Positions 16,370-24,604 of a DNA stretch of 64,000 nt are shown here, one piece after another. The stretch comes from Larkinella arboricola (GTDB lineage Bacteria > Bacteroidota > Bacteroidia > Cytophagales > Spirosomataceae). How positions within the stretch are numbered: the first letter of the stretch is position 1; every line of letters begins with the position of its first letter. The notes below the pieces were generated by a model. It did no database searches. It worked only from the letters and a program-made list of their open reading frames with translations, and was not told the DNA's origin. The position numbers were made by a program, and so were the translations under genes. The stretch lies in contig NZ_QLMC01000005.1 in assembly GCF_003259745.1 (NCBI RefSeq), forward strand, positions 124,001-188,000. The letters run 5' to 3'.

Positions 16370-18409
16370 TTACCAGACCCGCGTTTGATCCACTTCAGGT
16401 TTGTACAATTTCTGGCCGGGTTTGACATCAAAAGCCCGGTAGAAAGGCGCAAAGTTCGTCAGCGGACCATTGACGCGGAACTTAGCCGGGGAGTGTGGGT
16501 CAACCTGCACGCGAACCCGTTGCGCTTCGTCCCGGATGACCGTCCGCCAGATTTGCGCAAAGCCCAGGAAAAACCGCTGGTCGGGCGTAAAACCGTCAAT
16601 TTTCTCGTTGCTCTTGCCCTGGTCGGTGAGCTTAAAGGCGTCGTACGAAATCGCCAGACCGCCGAGGTCGGCCAGGTTTTCGCCCAGCGTCAGACGCCCG
16701 TTTAGATTCAGGTTGTTCAAAACCGTGTAACTGTTGTATTGATTAACCACCTGATTGGTTTTGGCCGTAAACTTATCCGCATCGGATTTTTGCCACCAGT
16801 CGCGCAGATTGCCCTTTACGTCATATTGCCGGCCCTGATCGTCGAACAGGTGCGTCAGTTCGTGGCCGATCACCATACCGATACCGCCGTAGTTGATGGC
16901 GTCGTCGGCATCCTTGTCGAAGAACGGGAATTGCAGGATTCCAGCTGGGAACACAATCTCGTTGAACGTCGGGTTGGCGTAGGCATTCACCGTCGGCGGG
17001 GTCATTCCCCATTCGGTCCGATCCACCGGTTTTTCAATCTTGCCCATACTCTCCTTGTTATCGTGTTTGCGGGCGTTCTGAATGTTACCGAAATAATCAT
17101 CCCGGTTAATCTCAACATCCGAATAATCCTTCCACTTGTCGGGATAGCCAATTTTCTTGGTAATGCCGTCCAGTTTTTCGAGGGCAATTTTCTTGGTTTC
17201 GGGCGACATCCAGTCCAGTTTTTCAATCCGGTTGCGGTACGCTTTCTGGAGGTTGTCAACCAGCGTCAGCATCCGGTCTTTGGCTTCGGGCGTGAAGTAT
17301 TTTTTCACCCATACCTGGCCGAGCAGTTCACCCAGGTACGAATCGGTATTATCGGCTACCCGTTTCCAGCGTTCCGACAGAGCTTTCTGGCCGGAGAGCG
17401 TTTTGCCGGCAAATTCGAATTTCGCCATTACGAACGGTTTGCTCAACAGGGTGGCGTTGTGGTCAATAAACCGAAACGCCTGCTGGTCTTTAAGCACTTC
17501 AACGGGCGTCGAAGCCAGTAACGTGCTGAGTGCCTGATAATATTCGGGCTGGCCCACCAGTACGGTGTCCGTTTTGGCCGTCATGGTCTTCAGAAAAGCC
17601 GTCCAGTCGATGTTGGGCGTCAGTTTGTTCAGATCAGCTACCGCATATTTGTGGTAATTTTTGATCGGGTCGCGCAGATCGGCTGCGGCTTTGTGCGATT
17701 TGGCCAGGCTGGTTTCGAACGCCAGAATACCGTCGGCTTTTTTGCGGGCGGTGGTCGAATCTACGCCGGTCAGCGTGAAGAGTTTCGTGATGTAATTGAC
17801 AAAGGCCGCACGGACTTTTTTGGTTTCCTCGTCGTTCTTGAAATAGTATTCTTTCTCCGGCAGACTCAGCCCCGACTGACTGAAGTTAATCCGGTTGATG
17901 TCGCTGCGCCGGTCGTCGGCTCCGACATAAAACCCAAACAGGGGGCCACCCCGGTCAGCTTCGTCGGCGGCTGCATAATTCAGGAGTTGTTTGTAATCTT
18001 TCAGAGCCGCAATCCTGGCCAGTCCCGGTTTCAGCGGCTCGTAGCCCTTTTTCTCAATGGTTACGGTATCCATACCGCTCGCGTAGAAATCGCCCACTTT
18101 CTGCTCGGTGCTTCCTTTGGAGGCTCCGGCGGCTGCGGCTTCTTCCAGAATGGACCGGGTCTTTTTCTGATTTTCTTCGTACAAGGTGTAGAAAGAACCC
18201 CAGCCAGACTGATCATCAGGGATTTTGGTGTTTTTAATCCAGCTCCCGTTGGCGTAGGAAAAGAAATCGTTGCCCGGTGCAACGGTCGTGTCCATGCCGG
18301 TTTTATCAAAAAAAACGGTTCGGGTAGCGGTTTCTTCTTTTTCCGTTTTGCAGGCCGTGAACAGCAGCGTTCCGCCTACGGCCAGTAGCAGCGATTTTGC
18401 AAGTCTCAT
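16370..18409 (-). CDS. M13-family metallopeptidase lipoprotein (PepO/neprilysin-like)
   Basis: 679-residue zinc oligopeptidase. The N-terminus (TLLFTAC, Cys20) is a lipoprotein signal, so the enzyme is probably tethered in the periplasm or outer membrane. The N-terminal M13 domain begins PGNDFFSYANGSWIKNT. The catalytic domain has NAYANPTFNEIVFPAGILQ, the zinc motif H516-E-L-T-H520 in IGHELTHLFDDQG, and the third ligand E577 in LGENLADLGGL. The end region DPHSPAKFRVNGPLTN with a conserved His and Arg is also intact. Length is normal. It digests short peptides; physiological substrate unknown. Monocistronic and leftward. Confidence 0.95.
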   Translation of the reverse strand: MRLAKSLLLAVGGTLLFTACKTEKEETATRTVFFDKTGMDTTVAPGNDFFSYANGSWIKNTKIPDDQSGWGSFYTLYEENQKKTRSILEEAAAAGASKGSTEQKVGDFYASGMDTVTIEKKGYEPLKPGLARIAALKDYKQLLNYAAADEADRGGPLFGFYVGADDRRSDINRINFSQSGLSLPEKEYYFKNDEETKKVRAAFVNYITKLFTLTGVDSTTARKKADGILAFETSLAKSHKAAADLRDPIKNYHKYAVADLNKLTPNIDWTAFLKTMTAKTDTVLVGQPEYYQALSTLLASTPVEVLKDQQAFRFIDHNATLLSKPFVMAKFEFAGKTLSGQKALSERWKRVADNTDSYLGELLGQVWVKKYFTPEAKDRMLTLVDNLQKAYRNRIEKLDWMSPETKKIALEKLDGITKKIGYPDKWKDYSDVEINRDDYFGNIQNARKHDNKESMGKIEKPVDRTEWGMTPPTVNAYANPTFNEIVFPAGILQFPFFDKDADDAINYGGIGMVIGHELTHLFDDQGRQYDVKGNLRDWWQKSDADKFTAKTNQVVNQYNSYTVLNNLNLNGRLTLGENLADLGGLAISYDAFKLTDQGKSNEKIDGFTPDQRFFLGFAQIWRTVIRDEAQRVRVQVDPHSPAKFRVNGPLTNFAPFYRAFDVKPGQKLYKPEVDQTRVW

Positions 18410-18556
18410 CTTTATGGTTTCGTGTTGATTTAGCAGAAAGCCATAAAAGTAGTTTTTTTATCGATTGATGCTACACCATACCTGCGTTGGGGTCTGGAAA
18501 CCGTCGTAAACGGGCTGCATATGTAGAAAAATTCCGGTTTATCCTTGGCAGAGTAG

Positions 18557-19303
18557 CTACTGCTTTCCAACCGAACCGGGCGTACCGGATGCTTGGTTAT
18601 TGGTTTTGGTGGGGCCTACGGTCTTCATCTGGATGAAGTCTACCAGGAAAGAAAAGGCCATCGCAAAATAGATATACCCTTTGGGAATCTCAAAGTGCAG
18701 TCCTTCGGCCACCAGGGACATGCCGATGATCAGCAGAAAACACAGCGCCAGAATCTTGAAAGACGGGTGGCGCTGGATAAATGAACTGATGGGTTTGGAA
18801 GCGATCAGCATGATTCCGACGGTAACGATTACCGCTGTATACATGACCCAAAGCTCGCTGACCATGCCGACCGCTGTGATAATGGAGTCGATTGAAAACA
18901 CCAGATCCAGAATCAGGACCTGAACCAGCAACTGATTGAACGATGCAGCGACGGGAGCGGGCGCATCCGGGTTCTCGTCGCGTTCGGCCTTGTGATAGAT
19001 TTCAACGGTACTTTTGTAGATCAGGAATAGCCCACCGGCCAGTAAAATCAGGCCCTTGCCGGTGAAGTCGATTCCGGCCACCGTAAACAGGGTTTGATCC
19101 AGTTGCATTACCCAGGCAATCAGCGTCAGCAGAGCCAGCCGCATGAACATAGCGAGGCCAAGGCCCCAATAGCGTAGGCGGTCCTGCTGACCAGCCGGTA
19201 ATTTGTCAGCTAAAATGGAAATAAAGATGATGTTATCTATCCCTAAAATGATTTCCAGAACAATCAGGGTTAACAGGGGTACAAGGTTATCGACAATTTC
19301 CAT
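18557..19303 (-). CDS. TerC-family integral membrane protein
   Basis: 248 residues with about seven membrane helices. The TerC signature acidic sites are present: LEIILGIDNIIFISIL in helix 1 and LDLVFSIDSIITAVGM in the middle. Family members are linked to tellurite resistance and, in better studied cases, to manganese export that metallates secreted enzymes. The last 20 residues are polar and low in complexity. No neighbouring ter or metal-sensor gene is seen, and I find no clear yybP-ykoY manganese riboswitch upstream. Metal export is therefore inferred from family only. Confidence 0.9.
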   Translation of the reverse strand: MEIVDNLVPLLTLIVLEIILGIDNIIFISILADKLPAGQQDRLRYWGLGLAMFMRLALLTLIAWVMQLDQTLFTVAGIDFTGKGLILLAGGLFLIYKSTVEIYHKAERDENPDAPAPVAASFNQLLVQVLILDLVFSIDSIITAVGMVSELWVMYTAVIVTVGIMLIASKPISSFIQRHPSFKILALCFLLIIGMSLVAEGLHFEIPKGYIYFAMAFSFLVDFIQMKTVGPTKTNNQASGTPGSVGKQ

Positions 19304-19589
19304 CCGGTCTTTAAAATTGAAAATAGAGCTAGTACGTTGGTTAACCTGACAGACGGCAGAATGTTCCCAGATTAATTGCCGGCTTTCTATTTTCAGCTTT
19401 CGCTATGCTGCACTGAGTCGCTCTGGCTCCCTGCTTCACTTACGGGATAGAAGTGGTGAGTAACGAACCGTCCGGCCAACAAAAAGCCGTATTTAGTATG
19501 GATATGCTTCCTGTTTTATAGAAATTGCTTCGCCAGTTATAGATTTTCCTGCGCGTGGCTCCGGTATTTTCCTGAACTTTACATAAGTC
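19304..19589. other. Gene-free stretch upstream of TerC
   Basis: Non-coding on both strands as far as I can see. It contains an inverted GAAAATAG/CTATTTTC pair (about 19318-19325 and 19387-19394) and no convincing promoter or riboswitch. Confidence 0.5.
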
Positions 19590-19720
19590 TTTAGCCGCCC
19601 TCCAGGAGCGAAACCGGCCCTTTCGAGGGAGATAAGGAGTACGCAGAGAGATTCTTTTTCAGACTAATTAAGATGTTACAATAGCGACAAGCCCGGCAAT
19701 TTTTGCCGGGTTTTGTTTTG
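19590..19720 (+). ncRNA. Possible stand-alone small RNA ending in a terminator
   Basis: A rightward terminator at 19688-19720 has no rightward gene anywhere upstream; the genes to its left run leftward. The preceding 100 bases can fold (CCCTC ... GAGGG around GCGAAACCGGCCCTTTCG). This is the geometry of an intergenic small RNA. No known RNA family is recognised and no promoter is clear, so confidence is low. Confidence 0.25.
19688..19720 (+). terminator. Orphan rho-independent terminator
   Basis: CCCGGCAA (19692-19699) pairs with TTGCCGGG (19703-19710), followed by TTTTGTTTTG. The T-run is on the plus strand only. Confidence 0.75.
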
Positions 19721-19765
19721 ATCAACTTGATAAGCGAACTTACTTGTTAATACGTCACGAAAAAG

Positions 19766-19800
19766 AAACAACCCGATTGCGTTGCAGTCGGGTTTTGTTT
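19766..19800 (-). terminator. Rho-independent terminator after the 19831 gene
   Basis: AAACAACCCGATTGC and GCAGTCGGGTTTTGTTT form a stem with one G-U-type mismatch. On the minus strand it lies just after the stop of the 19831-20349 gene and is followed by a T-rich run; it may work both ways. Confidence 0.8.
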
Positions 19801-19830
19801 TACAGGAAATCTCTACCTCCGGGATTCCGG

Positions 19831-20349
19831 TCAGGCCGCTTGAGCAAACAAGGCTTTATACGACGTTGCTTCGGCGATTCCTTCAATTTTGCAGAGCACA
19901 TCGACAACCGCCATCAGGCCGTTGTATTGATCGGCGCTGATTTCCTCCTTCGTGCGGGTTGGATAGTCTTTAACATGAATAGCCGTATTCCGTTCAAAGG
20001 CGGCTTCCACCCGGGCCAGTTCTTTCATCGAGTAGCCGGTTATTTTTATATTTTCCAGGCCCAACTGAACAAAATAGGGGATGATGCTGGGCGTGTTGAT
20101 TAATTCCTTGTAAGATCGAATGACTTGCCGCTTGCCATGCGTTAAGAAAAACCGGGCCCATTTATTATTTTCAACTTCGCAACGCAGTACGCCAAGCGAA
20201 TCCTTATACACTTTTGCTCCATAACCGGCTGCAACGATATTGCCAACAGCGCAGGCGTTGCAATCGCCTTTTGCCAGGGTATCGGTAAAATAGGCGTTTA
20301 CCAGTGCGCTGATTGCCCGGTTGAATCGTTCTGGGGTTTTCATAGACAT
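19831..20349 (-). CDS. Conserved Bacteroidota protein of unknown function (often labelled NqrF by error)
   Basis: 172 residues, soluble, no signal peptide. It opens with ERFNRAISALVNAYFTDTL and carries a CNACAVGNIVAAG motif, a Cys-x-x-Cys pair in a helical start region. Short Bacteroidota proteins of this pattern are widely named Na+-translocating NADH-quinone reductase subunit F, but nothing here looks like NqrF: there is no membrane anchor, no full 2Fe-2S ferredoxin domain and no FAD/NAD domain. A metal- or cluster-binding role through the Cys pair is possible. ATG at 20349; a second ATG two codons later (20343) is equally likely. The gene has its own terminator. Confidence 0.7.
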   Translation of the reverse strand: MSMKTPERFNRAISALVNAYFTDTLAKGDCNACAVGNIVAAGYGAKVYKDSLGVLRCEVENNKWARFFLTHGKRQVIRSYKELINTPSIIPYFVQLGLENIKITGYSMKELARVEAAFERNTAIHVKDYPTRTKEEISADQYNGLMAVVDVLCKIEGIAEATSYKALFAQAA

Positions 20350-20486
20350 TGCTGTTTGATTACAAAATCGGTTAAGCTATCTATATAACGAACCCCACTC
20401 CATTCCGGCCCGGCTGAAATTCAGAATTTTATTTTAGGGACGATTGCTTTCTGGACTGACTTTTTCAGCCGCCCGGCCTGAACCGC

Positions 20487-20834
20487 TCAGGTAAAGCGCC
20501 ACGCCCACCAGATCAGAACGGCCTGGAGCGGGAGCCTCCCCCAGCGAATCCAGGCGGGTATACTGGCGAATTTATCCGCCGTTGCCATGTAAACATTGGC
20601 CGGAAAAACCGCAATCAGCAGCAGAATCAGCCCCCAGGCCGCCAGCGAACGGGTTGCCGGAAACAGCAGCCCGACGCCCAGCACCAGTTCGGCAATCCCG
20701 CTGAGCAGCACCATCAGGGAATGATACGGAATGTAGGGCGGCATGATGCGGAGGTAGGGTTCAGGCCGGAAAAAATGCAGAAAGCCCGATACAATGTAAA
20801 CGGCGGCAATGCTGTAAAGACTCACGTTAGTCAT
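20487..20834 (-). CDS. DoxX-like small membrane protein
   Basis: 115 residues with four predicted membrane helices (about 4-22, 38-60, 65-85 and 97-113). The pattern IVSGFLHFFRPEPYLRIMPPYIPYH followed by LVLLSGIAELVLGVGLL (here LMVLLSGIAELVLGVGLLF) is characteristic of DoxX-like proteins. Function of these proteins is unclear; some associate with quinone or thiol redox chemistry. It stands between the Cys-pair protein and the divergent SDR gene with no close operon partner. Confidence 0.8.
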   Translation of the reverse strand: MTNVSLYSIAAVYIVSGFLHFFRPEPYLRIMPPYIPYHSLMVLLSGIAELVLGVGLLFPATRSLAAWGLILLLIAVFPANVYMATADKFASIPAWIRWGRLPLQAVLIWWAWRFT

Positions 20835-20985
20835 GTATGCTAGAGATGGTTTACGCCGGACAGCCGGGTGTAATCGGCTTTACACGATGTTTTGCGTAGA
20901 AAAGTGAGAATCATTTCGAAAATTTTCTAACAAAAAGGGCAGGGTTCGGGTAAAGTAGAATAGAAACACATAAGTCGCTGGTGAC

Positions 20986-21783
20986 ATGATGAGTCAAGAT
21001 AAAGAATTTACCGGAAAAGTAGCATTAATAACCGGAGCGGGTTCGGGAATCGGCAAGGCAGCCGCCCTGTTGCTGGCCCGCCAGGGAGCCCGGGTAGCCG
21101 CCTTGGGCCGCACGGACGACGAATTGCAGGAAACCGTCCAGCAGATTCAGCAGGAGGGGGGCGAGGCTATGGCCGTGCTGGCTGACATCTCGAAGCCCGA
21201 CGAAATGGAAAAGGCGTATGCGAACGTACAACGTCAGTTTGGCGGACTGCACATCGTTTTTGCCAACGCCGGTATCAACGGGGTTTGGGCGCCCATCGAA
21301 GAACTCGAGCCGGATGAGTGGGATAAAACCATGAACATCAACCTGCGCGGTACGTTTCTGACGCTGAAATACGCCATTCCGCTGTTGAAGGAAAACGGTG
21401 GTTCGGTTATCATTACGGCTTCCGTGAACGGCACCCGGATTTTCAGCAATACCGGGGCAACCGCCTACTCGACCACCAAAGCGGGACAGGTCGCCTTTAC
21501 CAAGATGGCCGCGCTGGAACTGGCCAAACACCGCATTCGGGTCAACGTCATTTGTCCCGGTGCGATTGAAACCAACATTGATGAGAATACCCAGAAACGC
21601 GATCTGGAGTCGGCGAAAGAACCGGTTGAGTTTCCGGAAGGCGTCATTCCGCTGACCGACGGGAAACCCGGCACCAGCGAGCAAGTGGCCGAACTGGTTG
21701 CTTTTCTGGCTTCCGACCGGGCCAGTCACATCACCGGCACACCAATCTGGATCGACGGAGCCGAATCGCTGCTGATGGGGTAA
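20986..21783 (+). CDS. SDR-family oxidoreductase
   Basis: 265-residue classical short-chain dehydrogenase/reductase. Seen: the cofactor motif TGAGSGIG (16-23), the NAG motif in FANAGINGVW, N118, S146 and the catalytic Y161-x-x-x-K165 (AYSTTKAG), then VICPGAIETNI and the C-terminal HITGTPIWIDGAESLLMG. Arg42-Thr43 after strand 2 (ALGRTDDE) suggests preference for NADP(H). Substrate unknown. Start ATG at 20986, with a second in-frame ATG next to it. Cytoplasmic. It is convergent with the glutathionylspermidine-synthase-like gene, 14 bases apart. Confidence 0.93.
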   Translation: MMSQDKEFTGKVALITGAGSGIGKAAALLLARQGARVAALGRTDDELQETVQQIQQEGGEAMAVLADISKPDEMEKAYANVQRQFGGLHIVFANAGINGVWAPIEELEPDEWDKTMNINLRGTFLTLKYAIPLLKENGGSVIITASVNGTRIFSNTGATAYSTTKAGQVAFTKMAALELAKHRIRVNVICPGAIETNIDENTQKRDLESAKEPVEFPEGVIPLTDGKPGTSEQVAELVAFLASDRASHITGTPIWIDGAESLLMG

Positions 21784-21797
21784 TCGGTATAACGGTT

Positions 21798-22970
21798 TTA
21801 CTCCACGATGTGCCCGACAAACTGTGCGCCGTTGTCCAGAATAACGCCCCCGCGCCGGAAACCCAGCCCGCAGCCTTCGCCCGCGAAGAATACCCCGGCC
21901 TGATACCGGTTTCCGGCGGCATCCGTCGACAGTTCGATGTATTCCTGATAGATTTTGGGGTAATCGCTATAGTCTCCCTCGGCCTCAGCCGTCACCTGCC
22001 CCCGTTCATCTACGATGCGAACGTTGGCCCCTTCACGTCCGAATAGCACTTTTTCAACGTAGGGCCGGTCGGGTAGCGGTTTGGTGTCGGTCTGGAGCAG
22101 CAGTGGGTGATACGGGTACAGTTCCCACAGAATTTTCAGAATGTATTTTGATTGAAACAGCAGCGAATAGGCCGGGTTAATAACCACCACCTGCCGACGG
22201 CGCACGGCTTCGGTCAGGATGTGGGCCAGATCGGACTCTTCGTAACCGATATATTCCCAGGGGATTAGTTTAAACCAGAAATTGAATTTATCAAACTGGC
22301 CATTCTCCGGATTCTGTTTAAAAATGCCTTCGTTGTCGGAAAACTCAACCCGGTCGATGTATTCAAAATCGACGGTAAAACCGGCTTCGCGGGCTGCTTC
22401 GCCCAGAACCGCCACGTTGCTGTCGTCTTCCGGAAAACCGCGCATGGCCGAGAGCAGCAGCGTCGGTGGCAGGTCGCCGTTTTGCTGCCGAATCTCGCGA
22501 AACTGGCTCACCAACGTTTCATATACGGCGTTGAACTGGCGCTTTTCGTCCAGACCGTTGGCGCGCAGGTGGGCATACTGTACCACCGCCGTTTCCGGAA
22601 TACAGGTGGCCGTATCGGCATTGAACTCGATGAGTTTGATGGGCTGACCGGCAATACCGCCCGCGAAGTCGAAACGCCCGTACAATTGAATGTTTCGCTC
22701 GTCGTTCCAGGAGAGCTTAATCAGTTCGACCAGGTTGGCCGGAATGCCCAGTTCGCTGAACCGGTTGTTATCGATGACGTGCTGCCCGGCTTCGACCAGC
22801 ATTTCAAACAGTTGGTTGGCGGCTTCGTAGTAGGCGTCGGCTTCCTCCGGGCTCACCACCACGGCTTCGTTGGTCAGGTAGGCTAACGTGTCGGTGCCGA
22901 GCATCCAGTTCCAGCCGATGTTGCGAAGTTGCTGATCCGGCGAAACGGATAGCGGACGGGTTTGAATCAT
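21798..22970 (-). CDS. Glutathionylspermidine-synthase-like ATP-grasp ligase (YgiC/YjfC type)
   Basis: 390 residues matching the synthetase domain of glutathionylspermidine synthase (PF03738). Seen: NIGWNWMLGTDTLAYL, YGRFDFAGGIAGQPIKLIEFNADT, the ATP-site regions VEKVLFGREGANVRIVD and YQAGVFFAGEGCGLGFRRG. The N-terminal amidase half of E. coli Gsp is missing, as in YgiC and YjfC. The enzyme should join an amine to a carboxylate with ATP; the real substrate in this lineage is unknown. No polyamine or DUF350 gene is nearby. Leftward, with a 100-base gap after the downstream 23071 gene on the same strand. Confidence 0.88.
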   Translation of the reverse strand: MIQTRPLSVSPDQQLRNIGWNWMLGTDTLAYLTNEAVVVSPEEADAYYEAANQLFEMLVEAGQHVIDNNRFSELGIPANLVELIKLSWNDERNIQLYGRFDFAGGIAGQPIKLIEFNADTATCIPETAVVQYAHLRANGLDEKRQFNAVYETLVSQFREIRQQNGDLPPTLLLSAMRGFPEDDSNVAVLGEAAREAGFTVDFEYIDRVEFSDNEGIFKQNPENGQFDKFNFWFKLIPWEYIGYEESDLAHILTEAVRRRQVVVINPAYSLLFQSKYILKILWELYPYHPLLLQTDTKPLPDRPYVEKVLFGREGANVRIVDERGQVTAEAEGDYSDYPKIYQEYIELSTDAAGNRYQAGVFFAGEGCGLGFRRGGVILDNGAQFVGHIVE

Positions 22971-23070
22971 GGTGTGTGTTGGGTTTTATGAACGGTTGCT
23001 GGTTGACAGGTTACGACGAGCGGGATTTATCATGCTTCGTCTGTAAACCGAAAACTATAACCAATCGTGT

Positions 23071-23547
23071 TCAAAACCGATGGAAAATGGATGAGCGGTT
23101 GGCGATAAAATAAATGCTGAGTCCGGTTAAGAGCGCAGACAAGCCTTCGCGCATGGGCCGGTCGGGTGAAAAGAAAATCTGGCTCCGCTGCACCACCGCC
23201 CGTGGTTCGCCGTCGGCGTTGCGCCAGATCCAGCGGCTGCGAAACAAACCGGATGCATTAAACCGGAGTTTGCGCCCGTCTTCGAAGGTGACTTCCCGGC
23301 GTCCCCACCAACCCGTTCGGACCGTCGCAATCAACGAACCGTCTGCTTCCGATACGGTCAGAGCCGCAAACTGCGTTTTTCGTTCAAGCCAATACACGCC
23401 AAAGCGCGATTCAATGGTCGCCCGAAAGGGGGTGTTGATGGTCAGGACCGCCTGCGGAATGCCGAGTTCCGAGTAAATTTCGTACCGTTCCGCCCGGGTA
23501 GGCTGAACCCAGGTCAGAACGGTACGGTGCTGGGATGCCGGGTGCAT
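23071..23547 (-). CDS. Uncharacterised protein, possibly LURP/tubby-like fold
   Basis: 158 residues, no signal peptide. The pattern of short strands with many Trp and Arg (YEIYSELGIPQAVLTI, FGVYWLERKTQFAALTV, GRKLRFNASGLFRSRWIW) resembles LURP-one/tubby-C-like beta barrels, but this is a fold guess only. The C-terminus has one hydrophobic segment (LSALLTGLSIYFIAN) that could be a membrane anchor. I do not recognise a family with confidence. It lies alone between two leftward genes. Confidence 0.55.
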   Translation of the reverse strand: MHPASQHRTVLTWVQPTRAERYEIYSELGIPQAVLTINTPFRATIESRFGVYWLERKTQFAALTVSEADGSLIATVRTGWWGRREVTFEDGRKLRFNASGLFRSRWIWRNADGEPRAVVQRSQIFFSPDRPMREGLSALLTGLSIYFIANRSSIFHRF

Positions 23548-23621
23548 TGTCGAAAAGATGAGCGTAATTCATCAACAACGAACACCCCCGTTGCTATAGT
23601 CTGTTGGTCAGGAGGCCATTC

Positions 23622-24080
23622 TTAAAACCAGCCTGCACCGGGAATGCGGGAAGGCCAGGGGATGGATACCAGAATGAGGAGCAGGCCCAGACCAAAGAAC
23701 ACGAAAACCGTACGGTGTTTCTGGATGGGGCCGCTGAGTCGGCGGGATTTCGACCGGCCAATGGTAATCAGGACCACCGCGATGAGCATTCCGGCGATGT
23801 GTTCAACGGTATAGAAACGGTAAATGCTTTCGCGCATGATGCTGCCAAAATCAACGCCGGTGCCCAGGGGAACCTTCGGACTGATGAAGTACAGAATCAA
23901 GCCGATCAGAAACTGTGTATGCGTGGCAATCAGGGCAAACAGGTAGAGTTTGTTGTCACCTGGTGTGTACTCATCGTGGGCCTGCCATTTGCGGAACGCC
24001 GTAACAATAGCAGCCAGTAACAGAATCAGTACAATCCAGCGGAGTCCCGAATGGGCATGTAGTAAAATATTGTAAAACAT
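23622..24080 (-). CDS. Four-helix membrane protein, cytochrome-b-like (unassigned)
   Basis: 152 residues with four membrane helices at about 12-28, 45-63, 85-105 and 128-145. Conserved histidines occur in the first helix region (LLHAHSGLRW), the second (ATHTQFLIG) and the third (TVEHIAGMLIAV), a layout like small b-type cytochromes, and Bacteroidota homologues are sometimes labelled cytochrome B. Haem binding is not proven. The first helix begins straight after the start. No operon partner. Confidence 0.7.
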   Translation of the reverse strand: MFYNILLHAHSGLRWIVLILLLAAIVTAFRKWQAHDEYTPGDNKLYLFALIATHTQFLIGLILYFISPKVPLGTGVDFGSIMRESIYRFYTVEHIAGMLIAVVLITIGRSKSRRLSGPIQKHRTVFVFFGLGLLLILVSIPWPSRIPGAGWF

Positions 24081-24236
24081 GGAGCGAGTAGTTTTGTCTC
24101 AGGCAAAGAAACAACATTTGCGGGTACGACGGATGAGAATCCCCGTAAGATTATGGACAAAACCGGTGAAATTGGTGTTATTCGTTTAGCGGAATGTAAT
24201 TTCCGCCAACCTCTATTCTCTAATTTTCTGATTTAA

Positions 24237-24539
24237 ATGATTCTTTACAACCTGACAGTTAATATTGATAAGGCAGTTGAGCGGGAGTGGCTGAAATGGA
24301 TGCGGGGTGAGCACATACCGGCAGTTATGGCCACGGGTCTGCCGCAGGCGTATAAAATTCTGCACCTGCTCACTGAAATTGATAACAACGGCGCTACGTA
24401 CACCTTTCAGTATACCTTTTCGAGTAAACTGGATTTCTTCCGGTTCCAGAAATTCCACTCAGATGAATTGTTGGGCCAGCTTCAGGAGCGGTATGGCAGC
24501 CAGCACGTCACGTTCCAGAGTTTGCTGGAAGAGGTGTGA
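24237..24539 (+). CDS. DUF4286 family protein
   Basis: 100-residue soluble protein matching DUF4286: ILYNLTVNIDKAVEREWLKW, a central HIPAVMATGLPQAYKILHL, and YTFQYTFSSKLDFFRFQKF. Predicted to be an alpha/beta ferredoxin-like (dimeric alpha-beta barrel) fold. No known reaction. Only about 155 bases separate it from the divergent membrane gene. It shares a terminator with the convergent RND gene. Confidence 0.88.
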   Translation: MILYNLTVNIDKAVEREWLKWMRGEHIPAVMATGLPQAYKILHLLTEIDNNGATYTFQYTFSSKLDFFRFQKFHSDELLGQLQERYGSQHVTFQSLLEEV

Positions 24540-24555
24540 CGACAAGCTAGGGCGA

Positions 24556-24604
24556 TAAACCGCAAAAAGCCCACGGTTTTTGGCCGTGGGCTTTTTGCGG
24601 TTTA
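24556..24604. terminator. Perfect 21-base-pair bidirectional terminator overlapping a stop codon
   Basis: Positions 24556-24576 (TAAACCGCAAAAAGCCCACGG) and 24584-24604 are perfect complements. The right arm includes the stop codon (24602-24604) of the leftward RND gene. It ends both DUF4286 and RND transcripts. Confidence 0.92.

Noticed and set aside
19304-19500. yybP-ykoY manganese riboswitch before TerC
   Set aside because: Checked because TerC genes are often under this RNA; the conserved core was not found on the minus strand.
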